11,181 nt of DNA from Bacteroidales bacterium. GTDB taxonomy: Bacteria; Bacteroidota; Bacteroidia; Bacteroidales; ML635J-15. Under the pieces are notes generated by a model that was not told the origin of the DNA, ran no database searches, and saw only the letters and a list, made by a program, of their open reading frames with translations. Position numbers and translations under genes: made by a program. Below, in pieces: positions 1-8,131 of this stretch. Position 1 is the first letter of the stretch, and every line of letters begins with the position of its first letter. The DNA lies in the NCBI GenBank assembly GCA_028696755.1, contig JAQVGK010000059.1, positions 1-11,181 on the forward strand, written 5' to 3'.

Positions 1-1448
1 CTAAAAACGAATGTGGATCGGATACCGAAACTGTAACCGTAACTGTTGCTGCTCCTTGCGACCCTCCTGTAATCAACTTCAAAATGAGCGAGATTACTCA
101 TCAGCAGTTTACTCACGAGATGACAGGTACTATTACAAATGTTAAGAACAAATCAGATATTACCGTAACTGTTGATGGAGTTGTTGACAATAGCTTCCAA
201 TTTGTTCCTAGCACAATGGTTTTGAGTGGAAAATTCAAACTATCTGCTGGTAAACACACAATTGTTGTTACTGCTAAAAACGAATGTGGATCGGATACCG
301 AAACTGTAACCGTAACTGTTGCTGCTCCTTGCGACCCTCCTGTAATCAACTTCAAAATGAGCGAGATTACTCATCAGCAGTTTACTCACGAGATGACAGG
401 AACAATTACAAATGTTAAGAACAAATCAGATATTACCGTAACTGTTGACGGAGTCGCTGACAACAGCTTCCAATTTGTTCCTAGCACAATGGTTTTGAGT
501 GGAAAATTCAAACTATCGGCTGGCAAGCATACAATTGTAGTTACTGCCAAAAACGAATGTGGATCGGATACCGAAACTGTAACCGTAACTGTTGCTGTTC
601 CATGTAATCCTCCAGTAGTAAATTTCAAAGTTTCGGAAATTGCGCATCAAACATTTACACACGAAATAAGTGGAACTGTAACAGGAGTTAAAACTAAAAC
701 CGACATAACTGTTACAATTGATGGTGTAACGGAGAATAATTTCTCTTATATTCCGACCACAAATGTTATTAATGGTAAGATAAAGCTTGCACCAGGTACT
801 CACAAGATTATAATTAAAGCAAAAAATGAATGTGGAGAAGATGTTGAAACAATAAATGTTACTGTTGCTGATCCATGTATTCCTCCTGTAGTTACTTTTA
901 CTGTTAGTCCACTGACGGAAAACGCATATACACACAAACTTACTGGAAAAGTAATGAATGCTTCAACAAAATCGGAGATTACAATAACTGTTAATGGAAG
1001 TCCTGATAATAGTTTCACTTTTACGCCTTCAACATCACAGATAAGTCTTAACTTAAAGCTTAATCCAGGCAAACACACTATTGTTGTAAAAGCGAAGAAT
1101 GATTGTGGAGAAGACATGCAAACACAGTCCATTACAGTAGATAACCCATGTATTCCACCAGTAGTTACACTCACAGTTAGTGAGATTACCGAAACTGGTT
1201 ATACTCATAAGTTTACTGGAACAGTAACAAATATTGCCAACAAAAATGATATAAAAGTTAAGGTTGATGGTGTTTCCACAACAAACTTCACATTTAATGC
1301 TTCGACAGGCGCCATAAGCGGAAAACTAAAACTTAAGGCCGGTACACATACAATTGTAATTACTGCTAAAAACGATTGTGGCGAAGATTCAAAATCGAAG
1401 CAAATAATTGTTAAAGAACCTGAGGCATGTGGGCCTAGATTTGAGCCA
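1..1448 (+). repeat. 273-bp in-frame tandem repeat array
   Basis: Successive units start exactly 273 bp apart (84, 357, 630, 903, 1176), each encoding 91 residues. Positions 1-127 match 274-400 perfectly. By eye, units 84-356 and 357-629 differ at 21 of 273 positions, giving only four amino-acid changes. The three later units are much more diverged. The near-identical copies lie at the 5' side, so the array probably continues upstream and may vary in copy number through recombination. Confidence 0.95.
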
Positions 1449-1919
1449 GGAAATGCAGATTGGCAGTTCTGCTTGATTACACCAAGTGGCACATATAACA
1501 GATCGGACCTAACAAGTAGTTTTTCATACAATGGAAATGCATCAAGCTTATTCTTTAAAGCTACTGCTGGTGGTGGAAATGCAATTGTTGGAGGCAATGC
1601 TTACACTATTACCCCTGGCAAATATTATTTATTTACAGGAAATATCAAGGTTAAGGTTAGCACCAGCAATCCGGGTTCTATGGGACAATGGTCGGTATGT
1701 ATCGAAGCCGACAAAGCGCCACAATCTGGAACAGGAAACAGTAGACCAACTAGCCCATGCGAGCCTGTTGATGATGGTGATAACAACGACAACAACGGCA
1801 ATAACGGAGATAAAGGCGGAAGCACAACTCCCGACAAACAAGGTGGTGGCACAAATGTAACTCCAAACAGACAAGGAGGTTCAACAACAACCACAAAGCC
1901 TGTAATCAGAAATCAATAA
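1..1919 (+). CDS. Surface-type protein of tandem 91-residue Ig/PKD-like repeats, 5'-truncated
   Basis: The reading frame is open to the left edge (first full codon at 3), so the true start and any signal peptide lie outside the window; the ATG at 84 is internal to a repeat. The visible part holds the tail of one repeat plus five full repeats starting at 84, 357, 630, 903 and 1176. Each repeat resembles a PKD/Ig-like beta-sandwich: a PPV..F strand, a TVDG turn, an AGxHTIVV strand and an AKNxCGxD closing strand. Each has two cysteines, at unit residues 68 and 83, the second in a PCxPP linker. A different domain follows from about 1428, starting ACGPRFEPGN, with four cysteines and many Gly/aromatic residues. 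The last about 50 residues are rich in Asn, Asp, Gly and Thr. I see no recognisable type IX secretion C-terminal domain. By analogy with similar architectures I infer an extracellular adhesin or structural role, but the family is not recognised. Confidence 0.85.
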   Translation, partial: KNECGSDTETVTVTVAAPCDPPVINFKMSEITHQQFTHEMTGTITNVKNKSDITVTVDGVVDNSFQFVPSTMVLSGKFKLSAGKHTIVVTAKNECGSDTETVTVTVAAPCDPPVINFKMSEITHQQFTHEMTGTITNVKNKSDITVTVDGVADNSFQFVPSTMVLSGKFKLSAGKHTIVVTAKNECGSDTETVTVTVAVPCNPPVVNFKVSEIAHQTFTHEISGTVTGVKTKTDITVTIDGVTENNFSYIPTTNVINGKIKLAPGTHKIIIKAKNECGEDVETINVTVADPCIPPVVTFTVSPLTENAYTHKLTGKVMNASTKSEITITVNGSPDNSFTFTPSTSQISLNLKLNPGKHTIVVKAKNDCGEDMQTQSITVDNPCIPPVVTLTVSEITETGYTHKFTGTVTNIANKNDIKVKVDGVSTTNFTFNASTGAISGKLKLKAGTHTIVITAKNDCGEDSKSKQIIVKEPEACGPRFEPGNADWQFCLITPSGTYNRSDLTSSFSYNGNASSLFFKATAGGGNAIVGGNAYTITPGKYYLFTGNIKVKVSTSNPGSMGQWSVCIEADKAPQSGTGNSRPTSPCEPVDDGDNNDNNGNNGDKGGSTTPDKQGGGTNVTPNRQGGSTTTTKPVIRNQ

Positions 1920-1933
1920 AACGATTTAAATAG

Positions 1934-1962
1934 AAAAGACCGGTAAATGCCGGTCTTTTTTT
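1934..1962 (+). terminator. Rho-independent terminator after the repeat-protein gene
   Basis: A perfect 10-bp stem pairs 1934-1943 (AAAAGACCGG) with 1950-1959 (CCGGTCTTTT), around a six-base loop, and runs into T1954-T1962-rich sequence. It lies 15 bases after the TAA of the repeat-protein gene. The left arm begins with an A run, so on the minus strand the hairpin is also followed by several Ts. It may therefore serve the convergent peptidase gene as well. Confidence 0.9.
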
Positions 1963-1987
1963 ATTGATTTATTGTGAAACTTTATTC

Positions 1988-3274
1988 CTATTTCAACCAC
2001 TCGTTAAGCTTATTGATAACCATTTCGTGCTGTATTTTTGGCAGTGATTTTATTCTTGTTGCATGTGTACCTTTTGGATTAACAATCTTTATTACTCCTG
2101 CATTATCCCCAATCTCAGGCGCTGCTGCTGTCCATGGATCATACTCACCATAAATAATAAAGGTATTCTTTGCCTTGGTTTGTAAAAACTTTTCAAGGTC
2201 GATAGATGTTTGTGCATAAAACTCTGGTTTTACTCCTTTAGGTAAAAAAATCTTCTCGAAATAACCTTCTGCTGTTTTTATTGTCAAATACTTTGCAAGA
2301 AAATCGGTATCATAACCATAATAACCCAACTCACGTGCAGCTTGATAAAAGAAAGGCAAAGTTCCTTCAGAACCTTCTATCGAAAAGTAATCGGGACCAG
2401 AAACTGTAATCAGATGTTGAAAAAGTTTTGAATCAGATTCTTTCTTCGAAGGGATTCTTTCGGTATTTCCAACCCACTGCCAAAAAGCAAACGAGTATTC
2501 GAGCACACAATAATCATAAACCTCCTCTAATGGAATCCTAAAAGTAAGTTTAGATATCTTACAATAGTTTTCGAACATTGGAAAAATCTCGGCTTTTCGT
2601 TTTAGAATCTCCTTTTGGAAAGCTACTATGCGTTTTTGATCCTTTTTTGTGCCGATATTTTTGATAAAAGGCTCATGACGACCATCCTCCAATGCTTTAG
2701 CAACTGGTGCAACATAAGCAACTGTTGCTGCAACGTCCTTTGGATAATACATTTGATAGAGAAGACATGTTTCTCCTCCTTTGCTAATTCCTGTACTTAC
2801 CCATTTTCCGTTATATATTTTACCAAGCGACTCACGTATTGCATGATGGTCGTCGGCAGCTCCACGAGTTGTGAGATATTGCCAATCAAGAGGATCCGGT
2901 TTTGATTCGGCAAAATATCTGTGTTCCACACAAATTTGATTTGCCAGCAAAATGCTACTCAACTCGTTAACATAATTCTCGGCCGAAGCATAATCTGCAT
3001 TGTAACCTTCCGTAATATAAACAACTGGGGCATTATAACTCTTGTGATTTATATACACTCTCTGCCTGAACTTTGGTGACTCTGGATTGGAAGCATCGAG
3101 TGGTTGCTCAAACAAAATCAGATATTTTTCCGAGAAAAAATCTGTTGTCTTTAACTCCTCCACCGAAATAACTCCCGGCAGACTCTTTAACTTGTCCGAC
3201 AATTCGCTACCAAATACAATAAAGCAACTAAATAATAAAACTAAAACTAAAAAACCTTTTCTAAAATCTGTCAT
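1988..3274 (-). CDS. Secreted S37-family (PS-10) tripeptidyl aminopeptidase
   Basis: Predicted secreted serine peptidase of MEROPS family S37, whose characterised Streptomyces members remove tripeptides, often after proline, from polypeptide N termini. I choose the start at 3274 (428 residues) because it places a classical signal peptide at the N terminus: MTDFRK followed by a long hydrophobic segment ending near FGS. The ATG at 3301 would add nine residues in front of it. Family hallmarks visible are EHRYF, TRGAADDHHAIRESLGKIY and WVSTGISKGGET with nucleophile Ser164. Asp379 (YGEYDPW) and His404 (KGTHATR) complete a plausible catalytic triad in the order expected for an alpha/beta hydrolase. 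A Cys in the hydrophobic segment (LFSC) is a poor lipobox because hydrophobic residues continue after it, so periplasmic or extracellular release is more likely than lipidation. It is monocistronic, convergent to the repeat protein and divergent from mfd. No clear -7 box was found upstream. Confidence 0.88.
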   Translation of the reverse strand: MTDFRKGFLVLVLLFSCFIVFGSELSDKLKSLPGVISVEELKTTDFFSEKYLILFEQPLDASNPESPKFRQRVYINHKSYNAPVVYITEGYNADYASAENYVNELSSILLANQICVEHRYFAESKPDPLDWQYLTTRGAADDHHAIRESLGKIYNGKWVSTGISKGGETCLLYQMYYPKDVAATVAYVAPVAKALEDGRHEPFIKNIGTKKDQKRIVAFQKEILKRKAEIFPMFENYCKISKLTFRIPLEEVYDYCVLEYSFAFWQWVGNTERIPSKKESDSKLFQHLITVSGPDYFSIEGSEGTLPFFYQAARELGYYGYDTDFLAKYLTIKTAEGYFEKIFLPKGVKPEFYAQTSIDLEKFLQTKAKNTFIIYGEYDPWTAAAPEIGDNAGVIKIVNPKGTHATRIKSLPKIQHEMVINKLNEWLK

Positions 3275-3520
3275 AATAGTAAATTTGAAACTGTTCAACA
3301 AAGTCTTTTTCCGTTCGCAATATAATAACTAAAACGCTGTTTTACACGGCAGTGTTGGGATCGAATTGAATTTTTATACAAAAAAATCTTTCGACACATT
3401 TAGGCTTTTACACCTATTGCAAATTGATAATTTCATTGTGGCATAGTGTTTTACATTAAACAGTTTTTATATTTTGCTGATGGTTTTTCAAAAATTGCGA
3501 TTTAGCCAACATTCAATTTA

Positions 3521-3552
3521 TTTCTACTTTATCCACAGTTTTTTTAATTTTG
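3521..3552 (+). promoter_or_regulatory. Bacteroidota-type promoter of mfd, almost leaderless
   Basis: TAATTTTG at 3545-3552 matches the -7 consensus TAnnTTTG exactly. TTTC at 3521-3524, 20 bases upstream, is a near match to the -33 TTTG element. The box ends only four bases before the GTG start, so the inferred transcript would have little or no leader. The rest of the 3275-3556 gap holds nothing else I can support beyond AT-rich sequence and one weak hairpin (3333-3356). Confidence 0.6.
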
Positions 3553-3556
3553 CATC

Positions 3557-6500
3557 GTGAAAAATCTGACTGATAAAATATTTGGTTCCAGCAAATCTGC
3601 CGACAAGCTTTTTTCCCATCTTAAGGATAAAGAAAACCAGCAAAACATAAATATTCACGGCCTGTCGGGTTCATCGAAAGCATTCTTGGCCGCATCAGTT
3701 TTTAATCGCGAAAAAATGTTGTCGTGCTTTGTTTTGCCCGATAAAGAATCGGCGGCATATTTTTATGATGATATGGTGAGTTTGGCTGGTGATGAGTATG
3801 TGCTCTTTTTCCCATCCGCATATAAACGTTCGGTCGAGTATCTAAAAACCGACAAAACAAATATTGTTTTAAAAACAGAGGTTCTAAACAAGCTTGTTTC
3901 GGGTAAAAAACCATATCTGGTAGTAACTTATCCCGGTGCTTTAATTGAGAAGGTAATTCAGACCAGCGATTTATCTAAAAATACACTAGAAATAAACCTC
4001 GGCGATAAACTTTCTATGGATTTTATTACAGAAGTGCTAAATGAATACGACTTTAAGCGAGAAGATTTTGTTTACGAACCAGGAACATTCTCAATCAGAG
4101 GGAGCATAATTGATGTTTTTTCATTTTCGGATGAGCAACCATTTAGAATTGACTTTTTTGGTGATGAGGTTGAAAGTATTCGCTCTTTTGATCCCGAAAC
4201 TCAGCTCTCGACTGGCAAACATAAAAAAATCAAGATTATTCCCAATATTCATGAGCATCTTGCCGATCAGACAAAAGTTCCATTTTTCAATTTTATCAAT
4301 AAAAGCTGTAAATTTTGGGTTTTTGATCCCGAAATGGTTATTGATAAAGTTGAAAAAACCCTTACTGCAGCAGAAATTAGATTTGCAGATGTAGGTTCGG
4401 AGCATGATGATGATGATGTATGCGTTCTCGATCCTAAAAAGAATTTGCTTAGTGTCGAAAGCTTTAAATCTGAAATCAGTAATTTTCAGATTGTTGAGTT
4501 TGCCCCGCGCAGTGTTTTTAACTCAGAAGTCGATCTATATTTTAACACAGAGCCACAGCCTGCATTCAACAAGCAGTTTGATCTTATTGCCGACAAGTTG
4601 AGAGAGAATGAAGAAAATTTATACGAGACATACATCCTCAGTAACAATGAGAAACAGCTTCAGCGATTACGCGACATTTTTACCGATAAACGTCGCAATG
4701 TAAAGTTTTTTGCAATGCTCAAAACTGTAAATCAAGGCTTTACCGATCACGAAAGCAGGATAAGTGTTTACACAGATCATCAGATTTTTGAACGTTACCA
4801 CCGTTTTACTCAAAAAAATGTTGCGCGCAAAGAGTCTATTACAATTCAAGAGCTCACAGCATTGCGACCAGGCGATTTTGTTGTTCATGTAGATAATGGT
4901 ATTGGAAAATTTGGAGGCTTGCAAAAAATAAACAACAACGGTAAGCTGCAAGAAGTTGTCAGCATCATATACGACAACAACGATATTCTTTATGTGAATA
5001 TTCATTCGCTACACCGCATCTCGAAATATCGCGACAAAGATGGCGAGGCTCCAAAAATCCATCGTTTAGGCTCTGGACATTGGAAAAGATTAAAGGAAAA
5101 AACTAAGAAAAACATAAAAGATATTGCTCGTGATTTAATTTTGCTTTATGCAAAGCGACGTGAGCAAAAAGGATATGCATACACCCCAGATTCGTATCTT
5201 CAGCAGCAACTCGAATCATCGTTTATGTACGAAGACACTCCCGACCAAGCAAAATCAAACGATGCAATCAAAAGAGACATGGAGTCCGACATTCCAATGG
5301 ACAGACTCGTGTGCGGTGATGTTGGCTTTGGCAAAACCGAGTTAGCAATACGAGCAGCATTTAAAGCAGTAAACGACAGTAAGCAAGTTGCTGTTTTGGT
5401 TCCAACCACAATTTTAGCATTGCAACATTATCAAACTTTTAAAGAAAGACTTGCCGACATGCCTGTTAGTGTTTCGTATGTAAGCCGACTAAAAAGCAGC
5501 AAAGAAATTAAAGATACTCTAACCCGATTAAAAGAAGGGAAGCTAGATATAATTATAGGTACACACCGCCTTGTTAACAAAGATGTGGCTTTTAAGGATC
5601 TTGGATTGCTGATTATTGACGAAGAACAAAAGTTTGGTGTTGCCATCAAGGAAAGACTAAAATCCATAAAAGTTAATGTTGATACACTTACTCTTACAGC
5701 TACGCCAATCCCGCGCACACTTCAGTTTTCGCTTATGGGCGCTCGCGATCTTTCGGTAATTAACACTCCACCACCAAATCGACAACCGATAATTACCGAG
5801 TTACATTCGTTTAATAACGAAATTATCAAAGAAGCCATTTATTACGAAGTTGGTCGTAATGGGCAAGTGTTTTTTGTCAATAATCGAATTCAAAACATTT
5901 ACGAAATCGAAAATCTGATAAATAAACTTTGTCCCGAAGTTAAAACCGTTGTGGCTCATGGGCAGATGGAAGGAGAAAAGTTGGAGAAAATTATTCTCGA
6001 ATTTATGCGAGGCGATTTTGATGTGCTTATTTCAACTTCGATAATCGAAAATGGTGTTGACATTCCAAATGCAAACACTATGATTATTAATAATGCCAAC
6101 AATTTTGGATTGAGCGATTTACACCAGCTACGCGGCAGGGTTGGACGAAGTAATAAAAAAGCATTTTGCTATTTACTAGCACCACCTTTAAGTGTTTTAA
6201 CTCCCGAAGCAAGACGAAGGCTAAAGGCTATCGAAGAATTTAGCGAACTTGGTAGCGGGATGAATATTGCTATGCAAGATCTCGACATCAGGGGAGCTGG
6301 CAACATTTTGGGTGCCGAGCAGTCGGGCTTTATTGCAGATATTGGTTTCGAGACATATAATAAAATCTTGAATGAAGCAATCGAAGAGCTTAAGGATGGA
6401 GAGTTTCGCGAAATATTTAATCTTAAGGAAGACGAAGAAATTCCTCAAATTACAAGTACTACAGCCGACTGTCAGATTGAAACCGATATGGATATTTTAA

Positions 6501-6934
6501 TTCCAGATTATTACATTAGTTCAACAGCAGAAAGAATAAGACTTTATCGCGAACTTGACGAAATACGAGAACCATCAATACTTGAAACTTTCCGCAGCAA
6601 TCTTGCCGACCGTTTTGGCGAAATTCCCGAAGAAACCGAAAGGTTGTTCGACATGGTTAATTTGAAATGGGTTGCGATAAAAATCGGTTTTCAGAAGATT
6701 GTTATTAAAAATGGCGTTTTCATTGGCTATTTCCCATTAAATCAACAATCGCAGTACTATGCCTCGACAAAGTTTGCATCTATTCTTGGATACCTGCAAT
6801 CGCACCCCGGAAATATCCAAATAAAAGAATTGAACGAAAAGTTGACTCTAAGAATTCCGAATGCTGGTTCAATAGAGAAAATAACTTCCAAACTTAATGA
6901 GATTTGGGAGTTTACAAAGGAAAGAGTGGTGTGA
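3557..6934 (+). CDS. mfd: Transcription-repair coupling factor Mfd
   Basis: Mfd is a DNA translocase that pushes or removes RNA polymerase stalled at lesions and recruits UvrA for nucleotide excision repair. The 1125 residues match the family's usual length (about 1150). Visible in order: an N-terminal UvrB-like module (GLSGSSKAFLAA near residue 36, YEPGTFSIRGSIIDVFS near residue 175); an RNA-polymerase-interacting CarD-like domain from about 430 (LRPGDFVVHVDNGIGKFGG); the SF2 motor with Walker A GDVGFGKTE (587-595), motif II DEEQ (688-691), motif III TATPIPRTL (714-722) and motif VI QLRGRVGRS (857-865). These are followed by the translocation motif region (ELGSGMNIAMQDLDIRGAGN) and a C-terminal TRCF domain from about 979. 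The start is GTG; no upstream in-frame alternative fits, and the promoter box sits directly in front. Nothing is truncated. A (GAT)4 run at 4406-4417 encodes four Asp in the non-catalytic N-terminal part. It appears to be transcribed alone. Confidence 0.98.
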   Translation: MKNLTDKIFGSSKSADKLFSHLKDKENQQNINIHGLSGSSKAFLAASVFNREKMLSCFVLPDKESAAYFYDDMVSLAGDEYVLFFPSAYKRSVEYLKTDKTNIVLKTEVLNKLVSGKKPYLVVTYPGALIEKVIQTSDLSKNTLEINLGDKLSMDFITEVLNEYDFKREDFVYEPGTFSIRGSIIDVFSFSDEQPFRIDFFGDEVESIRSFDPETQLSTGKHKKIKIIPNIHEHLADQTKVPFFNFINKSCKFWVFDPEMVIDKVEKTLTAAEIRFADVGSEHDDDDVCVLDPKKNLLSVESFKSEISNFQIVEFAPRSVFNSEVDLYFNTEPQPAFNKQFDLIADKLRENEENLYETYILSNNEKQLQRLRDIFTDKRRNVKFFAMLKTVNQGFTDHESRISVYTDHQIFERYHRFTQKNVARKESITIQELTALRPGDFVVHVDNGIGKFGGLQKINNNGKLQEVVSIIYDNNDILYVNIHSLHRISKYRDKDGEAPKIHRLGSGHWKRLKEKTKKNIKDIARDLILLYAKRREQKGYAYTPDSYLQQQLESSFMYEDTPDQAKSNDAIKRDMESDIPMDRLVCGDVGFGKTELAIRAAFKAVNDSKQVAVLVPTTILALQHYQTFKERLADMPVSVSYVSRLKSSKEIKDTLTRLKEGKLDIIIGTHRLVNKDVAFKDLGLLIIDEEQKFGVAIKERLKSIKVNVDTLTLTATPIPRTLQFSLMGARDLSVINTPPPNRQPIITELHSFNNEIIKEAIYYEVGRNGQVFFVNNRIQNIYEIENLINKLCPEVKTVVAHGQMEGEKLEKIILEFMRGDFDVLISTSIIENGVDIPNANTMIINNANNFGLSDLHQLRGRVGRSNKKAFCYLLAPPLSVLTPEARRRLKAIEEFSELGSGMNIAMQDLDIRGAGNILGAEQSGFIADIGFETYNKILNEAIEELKDGEFREIFNLKEDEEIPQITSTTADCQIETDMDILIPDYYISSTAERIRLYRELDEIREPSILETFRSNLADRFGEIPEETERLFDMVNLKWVAIKIGFQKIVIKNGVFIGYFPLNQQSQYYASTKFASILGYLQSHPGNIQIKELNEKLTLRIPNAGSIEKITSKLNEIWEFTKERVV

Positions 6935-6998
6935 ACATGAGCGGTTTTTATAGTTTGAGGAACCTAATTTTACTCTTTTCTGTTAATTAACAATAAAT

Positions 6999-8036
6999 CT
7001 AGAAGTATGTTTTAACAGCAAATTCGAACTGACTAATAAAAATCTCCTTAAAACAACTTAGATTATTTTGTTCATAAAAAACAAGCATCGCTTTCTTATA
7101 ATCAATTGAATCAACAGTTCTGAATGATATTGGACAGATATTCCCATTGATTAGTATTGCATTACTTATGATTCTTGCTGTCCGTTTATTTCCATCGATA
7201 AATGGCTGAATATAAGAAATCAATACTAACGCGAATAGCGCTTTTTCAAAGATATTTTCCTTACTGTTAATTAGATTACACGCATCCTGAAAGGCTTCTC
7301 TAATGGTAAACTCATTATCTAAAGGCCGATAATTTGTCCCAGTAATCCCTACTCTACGCTTTCTGATACCTGTTTCGACTCCAAGCTCTTTTACTAATAT
7401 ACTATGAATATCCTCAATCTTTGAGATATTTAATGGACACAAATAATCCTGATTTTCGATAATAAAATCCAAAGCATCTTTATGGTTCAATAGCATAACA
7501 GCTTCTTCTTTTGTTTTGCCAGAAGCAGTTTCTTTATCTTTAAGCAGCTTTTCAGTTTCAAGTAATGTGTATGTATTCCCTTCAATTTGAGAAGATTTCC
7601 AGCTGAGATCTATCGCAAGCCTTTCAAACTCTTTTCTATACTCTGAAGTAGAAATCTTGGAAGTATTATTCAAGAAATTATTCTGCAGCGTATTAAGTTT
7701 CTCCAACTCTTTTGCTGTAAAAACACTAGTTTTTTTCAAAACATCTGTCAATGAAGAAAAATTATAATTTTCATTTATCTCTCGCTCATCAATCTCTTTC
7801 ATAAAATAAATCTGTGGATCGATTGGCTTAATAATTTTATAAATCGGCGAAATAGAATATTTAGTTGCTTTTCCTTTGCCTTTAACAGAAACGAAATTAT
7901 CCGAAACTAGTTTTGATAAAAGCCTTTTTAGAGTTGCTAAACTTAGTTGCAAATCTTTTCTTTCAAAAAGCTCTCCTGATGAACAATCACCATGCTGCTC
8001 TATATATTCAATTATTTCTTGCTCCCGTAAATCCAT
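6999..8036 (-). CDS. Winged-helix/Fic-domain protein with Gln replacing the catalytic His
   Basis: A 345-residue protein. Residues 1 to about 62 form a predicted winged helix-turn-helix DNA-binding domain (EIIEYIEQHGDCSSGELF, then LATLKRLLSKLVSDNFVSVKGKGK). A Fic domain follows; Fic enzymes usually transfer AMP or related groups to protein hydroxyls. The N-terminal inhibitory-helix motif [S/T]xxxE[G/N] is present as SSQIEG (Ser148, Glu152), which places it with class II Fic proteins. The active-site motif HxFx[D/E]GNxRxxR reads QPFIDGNKRTAR at 277-288: every residue is kept except the catalytic His, replaced by Gln277 (codon CAG, one base from His). Classical AMPylation is therefore doubtful. 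The start at 8036 fits the DNA-binding domain and a promoter about 24 bases upstream. The operator-like repeats on that promoter suggest the protein represses itself. No toxin or antitoxin partner adjoins it. It is convergent to mfd with a 64-base gap. Confidence 0.85.
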   Translation of the reverse strand: MDLREQEIIEYIEQHGDCSSGELFERKDLQLSLATLKRLLSKLVSDNFVSVKGKGKATKYSISPIYKIIKPIDPQIYFMKEIDEREINENYNFSSLTDVLKKTSVFTAKELEKLNTLQNNFLNNTSKISTSEYRKEFERLAIDLSWKSSQIEGNTYTLLETEKLLKDKETASGKTKEEAVMLLNHKDALDFIIENQDYLCPLNISKIEDIHSILVKELGVETGIRKRRVGITGTNYRPLDNEFTIREAFQDACNLINSKENIFEKALFALVLISYIQPFIDGNKRTARIISNAILINGNICPISFRTVDSIDYKKAMLVFYEQNNLSCFKEIFISQFEFAVKTYF

Positions 8037-8059
8037 AATACATTAAACCATTTAGCTCA

Positions 8060-8091
8060 CAAAGATAGTCGATACGGCTCAAATTTGCAAA
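8060..8091 (-). promoter_or_regulatory. Promoter of the Fic gene
   Basis: Read on the minus strand, TTTG (8091-8088), 20 bases, then TATCTTTG (8067-8060) matches the Bacteroidota -33/-7 pattern at both elements. The -7 box lies 23 bases before the ATG at 8036, giving a short leader. The -33 element falls in the loop of the inverted repeat 8072-8105, and one repeat arm fills the spacer between -33 and -7. Confidence 0.75.
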
Positions 8092-8127
8092 TATTTGAGC
8101 CGTATTTTTAATTTCCATGAGCCGTAT
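8072..8127 (-). promoter_or_regulatory. Triple operator-like repeat over the Fic promoter
   Basis: ATACGGCTCAAAT at 8072-8084 and its exact reverse complement at 8093-8105 form a perfect 13-bp inverted repeat with an eight-base gap. A third copy of TGAGCCGTAT at 8118-8127 repeats the second one 22 bp further out; the direct repeat extends to 14 bases (8096-8109 and 8118-8131). The sites are about two helical turns apart and surround the -33 element, as expected for a repressor operator. The winged-helix domain of the downstream Fic protein is the obvious candidate ligand; that link is inferred. Confidence 0.75.
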
Positions 8128-8131
8128 TTTT

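Noticed and set aside
113..628. Near-identical minus-strand open frames of 80 codons within the repeat array
   Set aside because: They recur with the 273-bp period simply because the sense repeats do; they are antisense shadows.
1..1448. CRISPR-like direct repeats
   Set aside because: Units are 273 bp, contiguous, in frame and coding; there are no spacers.
3275..3301. Longer peptidase start at 3301
   Set aside because: It would put nine extra residues before an otherwise normal signal peptide; the ATG at 3274 is the better start.
3333..3356. Hairpin AACGCTG/CAGTGTT upstream of the peptidase gene
   Set aside because: Seven pairs including one G-T, no T tract and no promoter overlap; not enough to assign a role.
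4404..4418. (GAT)n trinucleotide run inside mfd
   Set aside because: Only four GAT codons in a variable, non-catalytic region; too short to argue for phase variation, and a triplet change would not shift the frame.
6981..6992. Palindrome TGTTAATTAACA between mfd and the Fic gene
   Set aside because: Perfect 12-bp palindrome but entirely AT-rich with no loop or T run; too weak to call a terminator or operator.
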